Shown: piece after piece, positions 44,566 to 56,149 of the stretch | Layout: each line of letters starts with the position of its first letter | Position numbering within the stretch: position 1 is the first letter of the stretch | From: Caballeronia terrestris | GTDB taxonomy: Bacteria > Pseudomonadota > Gammaproteobacteria > Burkholderiales > Burkholderiaceae | NCBI RefSeq assembly: GCF_001544515.1 | Contig: NZ_FCOL02000025.1 | Span: forward strand, 1 to 64,000 | DNA length: 64,000 nucleotides | Direction: 5' to 3' | Notes under the pieces: generated by a model | Database searches by the model: none | Told to the model about the DNA's origin: nothing | The model's input: the letters and a program-made list of their open reading frames with translations, nothing else | Made by a program: the position numbers and the translations under genes

Positions 44566-45714
44566 TTACTTGCCGCCCACGCTTTGCAGCGTCGTCCACT
44601 TGCCGCCGACGACCTTGTACAGCGTGATGCCGCCGTTCTTCAGGTCGCCCTTCGAGTCGTACGCCAGCTTCGACGTCGTCACGCCCGGCATTTCGGTCTT
44701 CGCGAGGAACGGCAGGTACTTGGCCGGATCGGTCGAGTTCGCCTTCTTCATCGCGTCGAACATAGCCATCGCGCCGTCGTAGGCGTACGGCGAGTACGTT
44801 TGCACGTCTTCGTTGAAGCGCTTCTTGTACTTCGCCGCGTAGGTCGCGCCGCCCGGCATCTGGTCCATCGGCAGGCCAGCGAGCGACGCGACGGTGCCGT
44901 CGGCTGCGTCACCGGCGATCTTCACGAACGTGTCGGTCTTGACCATTTCGCCCGCCATCAGCGGCGCGCGGAAGCCGAGCGTCTTCATCTGGCGAACCAT
45001 CGGCGCGGCTTGCGAATCGGCGCCGCCGTAGTACACGAGGTCCGGATTCGACGACTTGATCTTGGTCAGAATCGCCTTGAAGTCGACGGCCTTGTCGTTC
45101 GTGAATTCACGCATGACGATCGTGCCGCCCGATGCCTTCGCCGCCTTCTCGAACTGGTCGGCGAGGCCCTGGCCGTAGGCCGTGCGGTCGTCGACGATCG
45201 CGATCTTCTTGACCTTCAGGTTCTTCACCGCGAATTCGCCCGCGACCGAACCCTGCTGCGTGTCCGACGTCATCATGCGGAACGTCGTCTTGTAGCCTTG
45301 CGTGGTGTATTCGGGCGCCGTCGCCATCGCGATCTCGGGGATGCCGGCGTTCGCGTAGATGCGCGAAGCGGGAATCGTCGTGCCCGAGTTGAAGTGGCCG
45401 AGCATACCCTTGATGCCGTCGTCGACGAGCTTCTGCGCGACAGTCGTGCCCGTGCGCGGGTCGGCCTGGTCGTCGGCTGCGTTCAGCACGATGCGAACCG
45501 GCTTGCCGCCGATCACCGGCTTCGTCGCGTTGAAATCCTCGACGGCGAGCGTGATGCCGTTCTCGAAGTCCTTGCCGTAGTGGGCCTGGGCGCCCGTCAT
45601 CGGCGCGGCGAAACCCACCTTCACGTCTTCGACCTGCTCTGCAAATGCGGTCCCCGCGAGCGACAGGCCTGCAACCGCCAAAGCCGCCGCCAGCTTGTTC
45701 ATCTTGTACGTCAT
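44566..45714 (-). CDS. Branched-chain amino-acid-type ABC transporter substrate-binding protein (LivK-like)
   Basis: The periplasmic binding protein has 382 residues and starts at 45714 with AGGAGA upstream. A signal peptide ends at GTAFA. The Leu/Ile/Val-binding fold is clear (VGFAAPMTGAQAHYGKDFEN, then GHFNSGTTIPASRIYANAGI, DDRTAYGQGLADQFEKAA and YSPYAYDGAMAMFDAMKKA). No permease or ATPase genes are nearby, so it must use a transporter encoded elsewhere. It follows putA by 89 bp in the same direction. Confidence 0.92.
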   Translation of the reverse strand: MTYKMNKLAAALAVAGLSLAGTAFAEQVEDVKVGFAAPMTGAQAHYGKDFENGITLAVEDFNATKPVIGGKPVRIVLNAADDQADPRTGTTVAQKLVDDGIKGMLGHFNSGTTIPASRIYANAGIPEIAMATAPEYTTQGYKTTFRMMTSDTQQGSVAGEFAVKNLKVKKIAIVDDRTAYGQGLADQFEKAAKASGGTIVMREFTNDKAVDFKAILTKIKSSNPDLVYYGGADSQAAPMVRQMKTLGFRAPLMAGEMVKTDTFVKIAGDAADGTVASLAGLPMDQMPGGATYAAKYKKRFNEDVQTYSPYAYDGAMAMFDAMKKANSTDPAKYLPFLAKTEMPGVTTSKLAYDSKGDLKNGGITLYKVVGGKWTTLQSVGGK

Positions 45715-45803
45715 AGCCTTCTCCTAGTACCAGTGTGGATGGCAGCCTGTGCCGGGATCGCCGTGCCTGCTGCCGTTTGTTTGAACCGAGCGCCGAGTAT
45801 TGC

Positions 45804-48800
45804 TCAACCGATCGTCATCAAATTCGCGTTGCCGCCCGCGGCCGCCGTGTTCACGCTCACCGAGCGTTCCGTCAGCAGCCGTTCGAGCGCGTAGTCCTCG
45901 CCGTCGTGACCGCCGTCGGCGAACGCCCCCGCCGCGACGCCCTGCACCGATACGATCGGCCCCGGGCGCTTCGCGACTTCCTTCACCAGCGACAGCAGTT
46001 CATCGCTGTCGCCTTCGAACAGCACGGCGTCGAACGTCGATGCCGTGTCGCCGGTCTTGCGTGCGCTCGCATGCGCCTTGAGCGATGCCGGCAGCGACGC
46101 CACCAGCTGCTCGCCCGCCGCGCCCGAGAATAGCGCCTTGTTGCCGGTGGCGAGCACCGCTGCGAACTGGGCGCGCGCGCCGCTCGCCGTCGACGCCACG
46201 CACAGCACCGTGCCGCGCGCGCCGAGCGTGTACGTGTTGCGCTCGCCGGTCGGGCCGGGCAGCACGGCGGTGGCGCCGGCCAATACGAGTTGCAGATAGC
46301 CGTCGCAACGTGCCGCCGTCTGCGGATCGCGCTCGGCGATCGACCAGTCGCGCAGCGCGGTCAACGCCGCCGACGGCGTATCCGTCGATGCCGCGTGATT
46401 TACCACCAGCGCATTCGCCAGCGACTTCGGCAAGCCAGTCGGACGCTTTGCCAGCAGACGTTGCAGATACAGCGCACCGCCCGCCTTCGGCCCCGTGCCC
46501 GACAAGCCTTCGCCGCCGAACGGCTGCACGCCGACCACCGCGCCGATCACGTTCCGGTTCACGTAGATGTTGCCCACGTGCGCGCGATCGATCACATGCG
46601 CGATGGTTTCATCGATACGCGTATGGATGCCGAGCGTGAGCCCATAACCCGTCGTTTTGATTTGGTCGAGGAGTTTATCAAGAGAAGCCCGGCGATAGCG
46701 CACCACATGCAGCACCGGGCCGAACACCTCGCGCTTGAGTTCATCGATGGAATCGAGTTCGATCAAGGTCGGCGGCACGAACGTGCCTTGCGCGCAGCCA
46801 TCCGGCAGCGGCAGTTGCACGACCTTGCGGCCCTTCTCGCGCATCGACGCGACGTGCGCATCGATGCCGCGCTTGGCGTCGGCGTCGATCACCGGGCCGA
46901 CGTCCGTCGACAGCCGATCCGGATTGCCCACCGCGAGTTGCTTCATCGCGCCGGTGAGCATTTCGAGCGTGCGATCGGCGACGTCGTCCTGCAGGCAGAG
47001 CACGCGCAGCGCCGAGCAGCGCTGACCAGCGGAATCGAACGACGACTGCAACACGTCCGCGACCACTTGCTCCGCGAGCGCCGACGAATCGACGATCATC
47101 GCGTTCTGGCCGCCCGTTTCGGCGATCAGCGGGATTGGCCGGCCGTCCGGATCGAGGCGTTCCGAGAGCGTCTTGTTGATGAGGCGCGCCACTTCGGTCG
47201 AGCCGGTGAACATCACGGCGCGGGTGCGCGGATCGGCGACCAGCGCCGCGCCCACCGTCTCGCCGTTGCCCGGCAGCAGTTGCACCGCGCCCGACGGCAC
47301 GCCGGCTTCGCGCAGAATGCGCACGGCCTGAGCGGCGATCAGCGGCGTCTGTTCGGCCGGCTTCGCGAGCACCGGATTGCCGGCGGCGAGCGCTGCGGCG
47401 ACCTGACCCATGAAAATCGCCAGCGGGAAATTCCACGGGCTGATGCAGACTACGGGCCCAAGCGGACGATGCGTGTCGTTCGAAAATTCGCCGCGAATCT
47501 GCGCGGAGTAGTAGCGCAGGAAATCGATCGCCTCGCGAATCTCGGAGACCGCGTTCGCCAGCGACTTGCCCGCCTCACGCACGACCAGGCCCATCAGCGT
47601 ATGCATCTGCGCTTCGAGAAGATCGGCGGCGCGCGCGAGGCAGTCGGCGCGATCTTCGACGGGCGTCGCCTGCCAGATCGGCGCGGCGGCCACGGCGTGC
47701 GCGATCGCCGCGCTCACCTGTTCCGCCGAGGCCTCGACCACCGTGCCGACCACGTCGCGCAGATCCGCCGGGTTGCGCACGTCGCGCGGCGTGCCGTTGC
47801 CCGGATCGTCGCCTTCGAGCATCGGGACCGCGCGCCACGGATTGTTCGCGCTCGCGAGCAACGCCGACGACAGCGACGCCAGCCGATGCTCGTTCGACAA
47901 ATCGAAGCCCATCGAATTGGAGCGCTCGTTGCCGTACAACTGACGCGGCAGCGGGATTTTCGCGTGCGGCGCGCCGAGCGGCGTAAGCCGCGACGCTTCA
48001 TCGATCGGGTCGACGACGAGTTCGCTGACCGGAATCGTCTCGTCGGCGATGCGGTTCACGAACGACGTGTTCGCGCCGTTTTCGAGCAGACGCCGCACCA
48101 AGTATGCGAGCAGCGTTTCGTGCGTGCCGACCGGCGCATACACGCGACACGGCCGGTTCAGCTTGTCGCGCCCTGTGACTTCCTCGTACAGCGGCTCGCC
48201 CATGCCGTGCAGGCACTGGAATTCGTACTGGCCGGGATAGTAATTGTGGCCGGCGAGGTGATAGATCGCCGACAGCGTGTATGCGTTGTGCGTCGCGAAT
48301 TGCGGATAGACCGCATCCGGCGCGCCGAGCAGCTTCTTCGCGCAGGCGACGTAGGAAATATCCGTATATATCTTGCGCGTGTAGACCGGATAGCCTTCGA
48401 GGCCATCGACTTGCGCGCGCTTGATTTCCGAATCCCAGTAAGCGCCCTTCACGAGCCGGATCATCAGACGATGACGGCTGCGGCGCGCGAGGTCGATCAG
48501 GTAGTCGATCACGAACGGGCAGCGCTTCTGATAAGCCTGCACCACGAAGCCGATGCCGTTCCAGCCCGCCAGTTCCGGATCGAAACAGAGCGCTTCGAGC
48601 AGGTCGAGCGAGATTTCGAGACGATCGGCTTCTTCTGCGTCAATGTTCAGGCCGATGTCGTAGCGGCGCGCGAGTTGCGCGAGCGAGCGCACGCGCGGCA
48701 GCAGTTCGTTCATCGTGCGTTCCTGCTGCGAACGCGAATAACGCGGATGCAGCGCGGAGAGCTTGATCGAAATGCCCGGGCCTTCGTAGATGCCGCGCCC

Positions 48801-49739
48801 GCCCGCCGCCTTGCCGATCGCGTGGATCGCCTGCTCGTACGATGCGTAGTAGCGTTGCGCGTCTTCTTCGGTCGTCGCGGCTTCGCCGAGCATGTCGTAG
48901 GAATAACGGAAACCGCGCGCTTCGAACTTGCGACTATTCGCAAGCGCTTCCGAAATCGTTTCGCCGGTAACGAACTGCTCGCCCATCAGCCGCATCGCCA
49001 TATCGACGCCCTTGCGGATCAGCGGTTCGCCGCCACGTCCGATCAGGCGCGTCAGCGCCGACGACAATCCCGTCTCGCTGTTCGTCGTCACCAGCTTGCC
49101 GGTGATCATCAGGCCCCACGTCGCCGCGTTCACGAACAGCGACGGCGCCTGGCCCATGTGCGAGCGCCAGTCGCCCTTGCTGATCTTGTCGCGGATCAGC
49201 GCGTCGCGGGTCGCGCGGTCAGGGATGCGCAGCAGTGCTTCCGCGAGACACATCAGCGCGACGCCTTCCTGGCTGGAGAGCGAAAACTCGTGGATCAGCC
49301 CCTCGACGCCGCCGCCCGTATGCTTCGCGCGCAAGGCTTCGACGAGCGTCGTTGCGAGCGCCTGCGTCTCGGTGGCGATGCCGGCCGGCAGACGCGCCTG
49401 CCCGACGAGGAACGGCACGCACTCCGGCTCCGGCCGACGATACGCCGCCGTGATCGCCGCGCGCAGCACCGACTGCGGTTGCACGTTCTGCGCGAAATCG
49501 AGGAAAGGATGGGCGGCGCTGTCGTCGTCGCTTTCGACGGGGAGCGTTTCGCCCAGCTCCGCCACGCCGTTCGCGCCCGACAGCTCCGGCGGCAACTGGC
49601 CGTGCTCGATGCGTTCGAGATACGCGAAGATCGCCTGCTTGATGAGCCAGTGGGGGGTACGCTCGAGGCGCGTCGCGGCATCTTTCAGCCGTGAGCGCAG
49701 GAGATCGTCGACTTTGACGCCAAGGGTAGTGCTCGCCAT
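45804..49739 (-). CDS. putA: Trifunctional PutA: repressor, proline dehydrogenase and P5C dehydrogenase
   Basis: The protein has 1311 residues, close to the E. coli trifunctional PutA (1320). The N-terminal ribbon-helix-helix (TTLGVKVDDLLRSRLKDAA, residues 3-45) binds DNA. The FAD proline dehydrogenase barrel spans roughly 180-560 (GPGISIKLSALHPRYSRSQ and LMIRLVKGAYWDSEIKRAQ). The P5C dehydrogenase follows (about 630-1120), with ETGGQNAMI and the nucleophile Cys in SAGQRCSALR. A C-terminal domain completes it. It oxidises proline to glutamate and represses its own gene when proline is absent. AAGGAAA precedes the start at 49739. Confidence 0.97.
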   Translation of the reverse strand: MASTTLGVKVDDLLRSRLKDAATRLERTPHWLIKQAIFAYLERIEHGQLPPELSGANGVAELGETLPVESDDDSAAHPFLDFAQNVQPQSVLRAAITAAYRRPEPECVPFLVGQARLPAGIATETQALATTLVEALRAKHTGGGVEGLIHEFSLSSQEGVALMCLAEALLRIPDRATRDALIRDKISKGDWRSHMGQAPSLFVNAATWGLMITGKLVTTNSETGLSSALTRLIGRGGEPLIRKGVDMAMRLMGEQFVTGETISEALANSRKFEARGFRYSYDMLGEAATTEEDAQRYYASYEQAIHAIGKAAGGRGIYEGPGISIKLSALHPRYSRSQQERTMNELLPRVRSLAQLARRYDIGLNIDAEEADRLEISLDLLEALCFDPELAGWNGIGFVVQAYQKRCPFVIDYLIDLARRSRHRLMIRLVKGAYWDSEIKRAQVDGLEGYPVYTRKIYTDISYVACAKKLLGAPDAVYPQFATHNAYTLSAIYHLAGHNYYPGQYEFQCLHGMGEPLYEEVTGRDKLNRPCRVYAPVGTHETLLAYLVRRLLENGANTSFVNRIADETIPVSELVVDPIDEASRLTPLGAPHAKIPLPRQLYGNERSNSMGFDLSNEHRLASLSSALLASANNPWRAVPMLEGDDPGNGTPRDVRNPADLRDVVGTVVEASAEQVSAAIAHAVAAAPIWQATPVEDRADCLARAADLLEAQMHTLMGLVVREAGKSLANAVSEIREAIDFLRYYSAQIRGEFSNDTHRPLGPVVCISPWNFPLAIFMGQVAAALAAGNPVLAKPAEQTPLIAAQAVRILREAGVPSGAVQLLPGNGETVGAALVADPRTRAVMFTGSTEVARLINKTLSERLDPDGRPIPLIAETGGQNAMIVDSSALAEQVVADVLQSSFDSAGQRCSALRVLCLQDDVADRTLEMLTGAMKQLAVGNPDRLSTDVGPVIDADAKRGIDAHVASMREKGRKVVQLPLPDGCAQGTFVPPTLIELDSIDELKREVFGPVLHVVRYRRASLDKLLDQIKTTGYGLTLGIHTRIDETIAHVIDRAHVGNIYVNRNVIGAVVGVQPFGGEGLSGTGPKAGGALYLQRLLAKRPTGLPKSLANALVVNHAASTDTPSAALTALRDWSIAERDPQTAARCDGYLQLVLAGATAVLPGPTGERNTYTLGARGTVLCVASTASGARAQFAAVLATGNKALFSGAAGEQLVASLPASLKAHASARKTGDTASTFDAVLFEGDSDELLSLVKEVAKRPGPIVSVQGVAAGAFADGGHDGEDYALERLLTERSVSVNTAAAGGNANLMTIG

Positions 49740-49791
49740 ATTTCCTTCGTTTGGCCGCGGTATGACCGGCCGATGACTAAAAAGTTGGCGA

Positions 49792-49820
49792 ATCGTACTC
49801 CGCCGCAAAAAAAGGTGCAA
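49792..49820 (-). promoter_or_regulatory. putA promoter
   Basis: The minus strand reads -35 TTGCAC (49815-49820), a 17-bp spacer and -10 TACGAT (49792-49797). The -35 box is part of the proximal PutA operator half. Confidence 0.7.
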
Positions 49821-49846
49821 CCTACTTTTTGAGATGGGTTGCACCT
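49813..49846 (-). promoter_or_regulatory. PutA autoregulatory operator (two GTTGCA boxes)
   Basis: The perfect inverted repeat AGGTGCAACC (49813-49822) and GGTTGCACCT (49837-49846) is separated by 14 bp. Each arm contains GTTGCA, the known recognition core of the PutA ribbon-helix-helix domain. The proximal arm overlaps the -35 box. Confidence 0.85.
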
Positions 49847-50033
49847 CTTTGGGGCCCTTGTCCAGCATGGCTTTGACGGATGCGGGCGAGCGCGGCGGAT
49901 GGCGTCAAACGCCTAGTATTTTCCCTAGTCTCGATATTGTCGGAGTTGCCCTACGCAAAACCTCTTTTCGCGCCGATATACCTCCCATGCGCGCCGACCA
50001 ATGGGTGCCAACAGTCGTTTCGGGGAGAAGGAT

Positions 50034-50201
50034 ATGAGCACGTGGATGGTGATCGTCGGCATTTGGGCGATGTTTGCAGTGTGTGTCGTGCTGTTCATTC
50101 GCGGCGCTACGTCGCGCGTCGCGCACGCGGGCGAAAAGGCGAACGAGATTCCCGAGGCACCGCATCCAACGGGCGACAAGGCCACGCCCGGCGGCGTCTG
50201 A
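50034..50201 (+). CDS. Small single-span membrane protein
   Basis: The protein has 55 residues, starting MSTWMVIVGIWAMFAVCVV behind GGGGAGAAGG. One transmembrane segment (residues 4-23) is followed by a short basic stretch and a Pro-rich, polar tail ending ATPGGV. The strong ribosome site and normal codon use support it. Function is unknown. It is divergent from putA and convergent with priA. Confidence 0.65.
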   Translation: MSTWMVIVGIWAMFAVCVVLFIRGATSRVAHAGEKANEIPEAPHPTGDKATPGGV

Positions 50202-50213
50202 AGCGCCTTCCGC

Positions 50214-52454
<2,241 letters not shown>

Positions 52455-52583
52455 TCGCTGCACCGCCGCCATGCGCCGACACCGCCGCGCGCCGACGACA
52501 GCACAAGGCTTTGCCCGGCGCACTTAAAGTGAAACATCACAATCGGCGCTAAGTTCAGGATTATTTTTGAGAAAGTGAGGCTT

Positions 52584-52602
52584 TCCACAGGCCTGTGGAT
52601 AA
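52584..52602 (-). promoter_or_regulatory. DnaA-box-like palindrome
   Basis: A perfect 16-bp palindrome TCCACAGGCCTGTGGA (52584-52599) includes on its right arm TGTGGATAA, which is TTATCCACA on the minus strand, the strong DnaA box. The left arm is an imperfect box in the opposite direction. Confidence 0.5.
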
Positions 52603-52784
52603 CTTTGTTGAGAACTTTAGTTGACAGTTCACAAAAACCGCGCGTGGAGTCGCTTTGTGCGCTTGCCCACATTGCGGGTCGATTAAGATATTTCTCTTTT
52701 AAATCATGAGGTTGCCATACACATAGACCGGCTTTATCGGTGCTTTTTGGCCATACGTATGATGGCGCGCCGCAGCGTAAAAAA

Positions 52785-52793
52785 TGTGCATAA
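52785..52793 (-). promoter_or_regulatory. Second DnaA-box-like motif
   Basis: TGTGCATAA on the plus strand, which is TTATGCACA on the minus strand, fits the DnaA consensus TTATNCACA. It has the same orientation as the box at 52594-52602, about 190 bp away. Confidence 0.4.
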
Positions 52794-52907
52794 GTCAACT
52801 CTTGACAATCGGGAGACTGCCGAAGGGGCGCCGTTTGGGGCACGCGTGCCGCTGCCCATCGCGCGACTGTTTCGAGCCCTGCCTGTTGCATCGCAACAAG
52901 CGACGCC

Positions 52908-54002
52908 TCAGGCGCTGCCCTTTTTACGGATCGCGCGGCTATGGGAATGCACCTCGTCGACGAGTTCGGCGACGTGTTCCGGCGGCGTGAATTGCGAGAT
53001 GCCGTGGCCCAGATTGAAGACGTGGCCTGGAAAGTTACCAAAGCTGTCGAGTACGGCGCGCGCTTCCGAGCGGATCGCGGCGGGCGACGCGAACAGCACG
53101 CTCGGATCGATATTGCCCTGCAACGCCACGCGATCGCCGACCTTTGCCCGCGCCGCGCCGAGGTTGACGGTCCAGTCGAGCCCGACCGCGTCCACGCCGA
53201 TCGACGCAATTTCGTCCAGCCACAGCCCGCCGCCCTTCGTGAACGTGATGACCGGCACGCGCGCGCCGTCGTGCTCGCGCTTCAGCCCCGCGACGACCTT
53301 CCTGATGTAATCGAGCGAAAAGCGCTGATACGCGCCGTCGGCGAGCGCACCGCCCCAGGTGTCGAAGATCATCACGGCCTGCGCGCCCGCTTCGATCTGC
53401 GCGTTCAGGTACGCGACCACGGCCTGCGCGTTGACGTCGAGAATGCGGTGCATCAGGTCCGGCCGCGCATACGCCATCGACTTGACCGTGCGATGGTCGT
53501 CCGAGCCGCCACCTTCGACCATGTAGCACGCGAGCGTCCACGGGCTACCCGAAAAACCGATCAGCGGCACTTTCTGGCGGCCTTCGGCATCGGTGAGCGC
53601 GCGGCGGATCTGGCGGACCGCGTCGGTGACGTAGCGCAACGTCGAATCGATGTCCGGCACGGCCAGGCGCGCGACGTCCGCTTCCGTGCGCACCGTGCGC
53701 TCGAAGCGCGGGCCTTCGCCCTGCACGAAGTTCAGGCCGAGGCCCATCGCGTCGGGGATCGTCAGGATGTCGGAGAAAAGGATCGCGGCGTCGAGCGGAT
53801 AGCGCTCGAGCGGCTGGAGCGTGACTTCGGTCGCGTAATCGGGATTCTTCGCCAGACCCAGAAAGCTTCCGGCGCGCGCGCGCGTCGCGTTGTACTCGGG
53901 CAGATAGCGGCCCGCCTGCCGCATCAGCCAGATCGGCGTGTAGTCGGTCGGCTGACGCAGCAGCGCGCGCAGGAAAGTATCGTTGAGAAGGGTATGGGCC
54001 AC
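52908..54002 (-). CDS. hemE: Uroporphyrinogen decarboxylase HemE
   Basis: The haem-biosynthesis enzyme has 364 residues and converts uroporphyrinogen III to coproporphyrinogen III. Signature 1 is PIWLMRQAGRYLPEYNATR and signature 2 is GFSGSPWTLACYMVEGGGS. The GTG start at 54002 (AHTLLNDTFLRALLRQPTDY) is chosen because it matches the family start; nothing upstream is conserved. It is transcribed towards priA but separated from it by 453 bp. Confidence 0.95.
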   Translation of the reverse strand: MAHTLLNDTFLRALLRQPTDYTPIWLMRQAGRYLPEYNATRARAGSFLGLAKNPDYATEVTLQPLERYPLDAAILFSDILTIPDAMGLGLNFVQGEGPRFERTVRTEADVARLAVPDIDSTLRYVTDAVRQIRRALTDAEGRQKVPLIGFSGSPWTLACYMVEGGGSDDHRTVKSMAYARPDLMHRILDVNAQAVVAYLNAQIEAGAQAVMIFDTWGGALADGAYQRFSLDYIRKVVAGLKREHDGARVPVITFTKGGGLWLDEIASIGVDAVGLDWTVNLGAARAKVGDRVALQGNIDPSVLFASPAAIRSEARAVLDSFGNFPGHVFNLGHGISQFTPPEHVAELVDEVHSHSRAIRKKGSA

Positions 54003-54137
54003 GGCGCTCGGTGCTGAAAGGCAAAGGAGCATTCTACCGGAGCGGCCTCGCGTTTTTGCGATGCGCGGACGCCGCGTGATGCCAACGCCATCGCCCCGAA
54101 GCGCGATTTCGCGATGGCGTCTCGGGGAACTCGCGCA

Positions 54138-54167
54138 TTGTTGAAGGCGCGCATCGGTGACTATGAT
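54138..54167 (+). promoter_or_regulatory. Possible promoter of pheC
   Basis: TTGTTG (54138-54143), an 18-bp spacer and TATGAT (54162-54167), ending 30 bp before the start codon. Confidence 0.45.
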
Positions 54168-54197
54168 CGACGTTCGCCACTATTAAATAAGAAGACC

Positions 54198-55010
54198 ATG
54201 AGACACCTTGTCGCTATCGCCGCTGCAGTTCTGGCCTTCAACAGCGCGCAGGCGCAGACGGTGCAGGCCGGCACCATTTCCGGCGCGACGCCCGCCGCCG
54301 CTACGTCGACGTCGCGTCTGGACGACGTGCTCGCCCGCCACACGCTGCGCGTCTGCACGACGGGCGACTACAAGCCGTACACGTTCCTGAAGCCTGACGG
54401 CCAGTTCGAAGGCATCGACATCGATCTCGCCGACAGCCTCGCCAAGTCGCTTGGCGTGAGGGCCGATTACGTGAAGACTTCGTGGTCGAGCCTGATGAAC
54501 GACTTCATCGCGAAATGCGACATCGCGGTGGGCGGTGTCTCGACAACGCTCGATCGGCAGAAGCGTGCTTTCTTCACGCAGTCGTACATGGTGGACGGGA
54601 AAACAGCGATCGTGCGTTGCGACGACGTGGAGAAGTACCAGACTGTCGCGCAGATCGACCAGCCGGGCGTGCGGACGATCGTCAATCCGGGTGGCACGAA
54701 CGAGCGCTTCGCGAAGCAATTTTTTACGCATTCGCAACTGATCGAGTACCCGGACAACGTGACGATCTTCAAGCAGATCCTCGACGGCCGCGCCGACGTG
54801 ATGGTCACCGACGCCTCTGAAACTTTGCTCCAGCAGAAGCTCAACCCCGGCCTGTGCTCTGTGCATCCCGACAAGCCGTTCCAGTTCGGCGAAAAGGCCT
54901 ATCTCGTGCCACGCGGCGACGTGGCGTTTCAGCAGTACGTCGACCAGTGGCTGCACCTCGCGCGATCGACCGGCGAGTTCCAATCAGTTGTCGATAAATG
55001 GCTGAAGTAA
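54198..55010 (+). CDS. pheC: Periplasmic cyclohexadienyl (prephenate/arogenate) dehydratase PheC
   Basis: The protein has 270 residues, starting MRHLVAIAAAVLAFNSAQAQ, with a cleavable signal peptide. It has the fold of amino-acid-binding proteins but the specific wording of PheC: RVCTTGDYKPYTFL, QIDQPGVRTIVNPGGTNERF, PDNVTIFKQILDGRADVM and YVDQWLHLARSTGEF. PheC makes phenylpyruvate from prephenate, or phenylalanine from arogenate, in the periplasm. An amino-acid transporter binding protein is the alternative, but no transporter genes adjoin. It converges on the esterase gene. Confidence 0.85.
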   Translation: MRHLVAIAAAVLAFNSAQAQTVQAGTISGATPAAATSTSRLDDVLARHTLRVCTTGDYKPYTFLKPDGQFEGIDIDLADSLAKSLGVRADYVKTSWSSLMNDFIAKCDIAVGGVSTTLDRQKRAFFTQSYMVDGKTAIVRCDDVEKYQTVAQIDQPGVRTIVNPGGTNERFAKQFFTHSQLIEYPDNVTIFKQILDGRADVMVTDASETLLQQKLNPGLCSVHPDKPFQFGEKAYLVPRGDVAFQQYVDQWLHLARSTGEFQSVVDKWLK

Positions 55011-55017
55011 ACGGCGT

Positions 55018-55956
55018 TTAGTGCAGCATCGCCCCGACGCGCTCGGCGGCGCCCTTCATCCACGCGGCCGCCGCCGGCGAATGCTGCTGAATGCGGCCGA
55101 AGCCGTGCGTCATGTCGTGCGCGTCGATCAACTCAACGCGGCCGCCGTTGCTCTCCAGAAAGCGGCCGAGTTCGAACGCGTCGTCGTAGAGCGGATCGTG
55201 CGCCGCCGCGACGATCAGCGCTGGCGCAGGCGTCCGCTCGAACGGTTCGGCGAGCGGGAAGGCGCGGACATCGTCGGAGGCGGGTGCGGCGCCGGACAGA
55301 AACTGCTGCCAGTACCACTTCATTTCCTCGTTCGTGAGGCCGGGGCCGTTCGCGTTCGCGAGGCAGCTCGCGCTCTCGAACTGACGCCGGATCGCGGGAT
55401 ACAGCAGCAACTGCGCGCCGACGAGCCCGGCCACGCGCTCGTTCGCCCCGCGCGCGGCGACGACCGCGAGGTGCGCGCCCGCACTGTCCCCGCCGACGGC
55501 GAGCCGGTCCGTCGCGAAACCCAGCCGCGAGCGATGCTCGGCGAACCAGATGAGGGCGTCGAGGGCGTCGTCGCACGGCGCGGGAAACGGATGCTCGGGC
55601 GCGAGGCGATAATCGACGCTCGCGACGGCGCAATTGGCATCGATCGCCAGCCGCTCGGCGAGCGCGTCGTGCGTATCCAGATCGCCCACGACCCATCCGC
55701 CGCCGTGGAAATACACGAGGAGCGGCAGCGGATCAGTCGCCGCAACCGGGCGGTAAACCCGCGCGTTCAGCTCGCGTCCTTGCAGCGGCACCGTCAGTTC
55801 GCTTACGGCGATATCCGCGCCGCGTGGACGTCCGAACGTGCGCGCCACGTCCTGAAAACGCTGGCCGACGGCGCGGGCGTCGGCATCCGCGGGAAGGGGC
55901 GGAAATGCCTCCGCCGACGCACGGTAATAGGCGAGCAGGTCGCTGTCGATGGTCAA
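55018..55956 (-). CDS. Alpha/beta hydrolase, hormone-sensitive-lipase (GDXG) family esterase
   Basis: The protein has about 312 residues from a TTG start at 55956 with GGGAG 7 bp upstream; an ATG at 56025 would add 23 unconserved residues. The oxyanion motif HGGGWVVG and the nucleophile GDSAGA are clear, with Asp in HDPLYDD and His in THGFGRI completing the triad. It hydrolyses short-chain esters; the natural substrate is unknown. Confidence 0.88.
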   Translation of the reverse strand: MTIDSDLLAYYRASAEAFPPLPADADARAVGQRFQDVARTFGRPRGADIAVSELTVPLQGRELNARVYRPVAATDPLPLLVYFHGGGWVVGDLDTHDALAERLAIDANCAVASVDYRLAPEHPFPAPCDDALDALIWFAEHRSRLGFATDRLAVGGDSAGAHLAVVAARGANERVAGLVGAQLLLYPAIRRQFESASCLANANGPGLTNEEMKWYWQQFLSGAAPASDDVRAFPLAEPFERTPAPALIVAAAHDPLYDDAFELGRFLESNGGRVELIDAHDMTHGFGRIQQHSPAAAAWMKGAAERVGAMLH

Positions 55957-56149
55957 TTTGATCTCCCGATTTTTGTGGTGTGGCGGCTTTATTCCCTCCA
56001 CATCTAAAATGCTTTTCGATTTCATGAGGACCGCTCGTTCGATTTTCCCGGAAAATTAGAGTCTCTGCACTATGCTTTAACACAGCAATCGACGATTAAT
56101 TGCCAATCACCCGCGCAAAGCGCTCGATGCGGGCAATTAATTTTCCGAA

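Larger units (their letters stand above)
52455..52907. other. AT-rich region between priA and hemE with DnaA-box-like motifs
   Basis: This 453-bp gap is clearly richer in A and T than its surroundings and has no gene. It contains the DnaA-box-like motifs listed separately, an AT-rich stretch around 52684-52710, and presumably the priA promoter at its left end. Confidence 0.6.

Noticed and set aside
46290..49694. A plus-strand open frame of more than 1100 codons opposite putA.
   Set aside because: It is the mirror of a GC-rich gene with biased third positions. Its composition (Arg/His/Ala-rich) and lack of motifs show that it is not a gene.
52455..52907. A replication origin.
   Set aside because: Only two good DnaA boxes were found, with no dnaA, parAB or gidA in the window. 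A regulatory or titration site is the safer reading.
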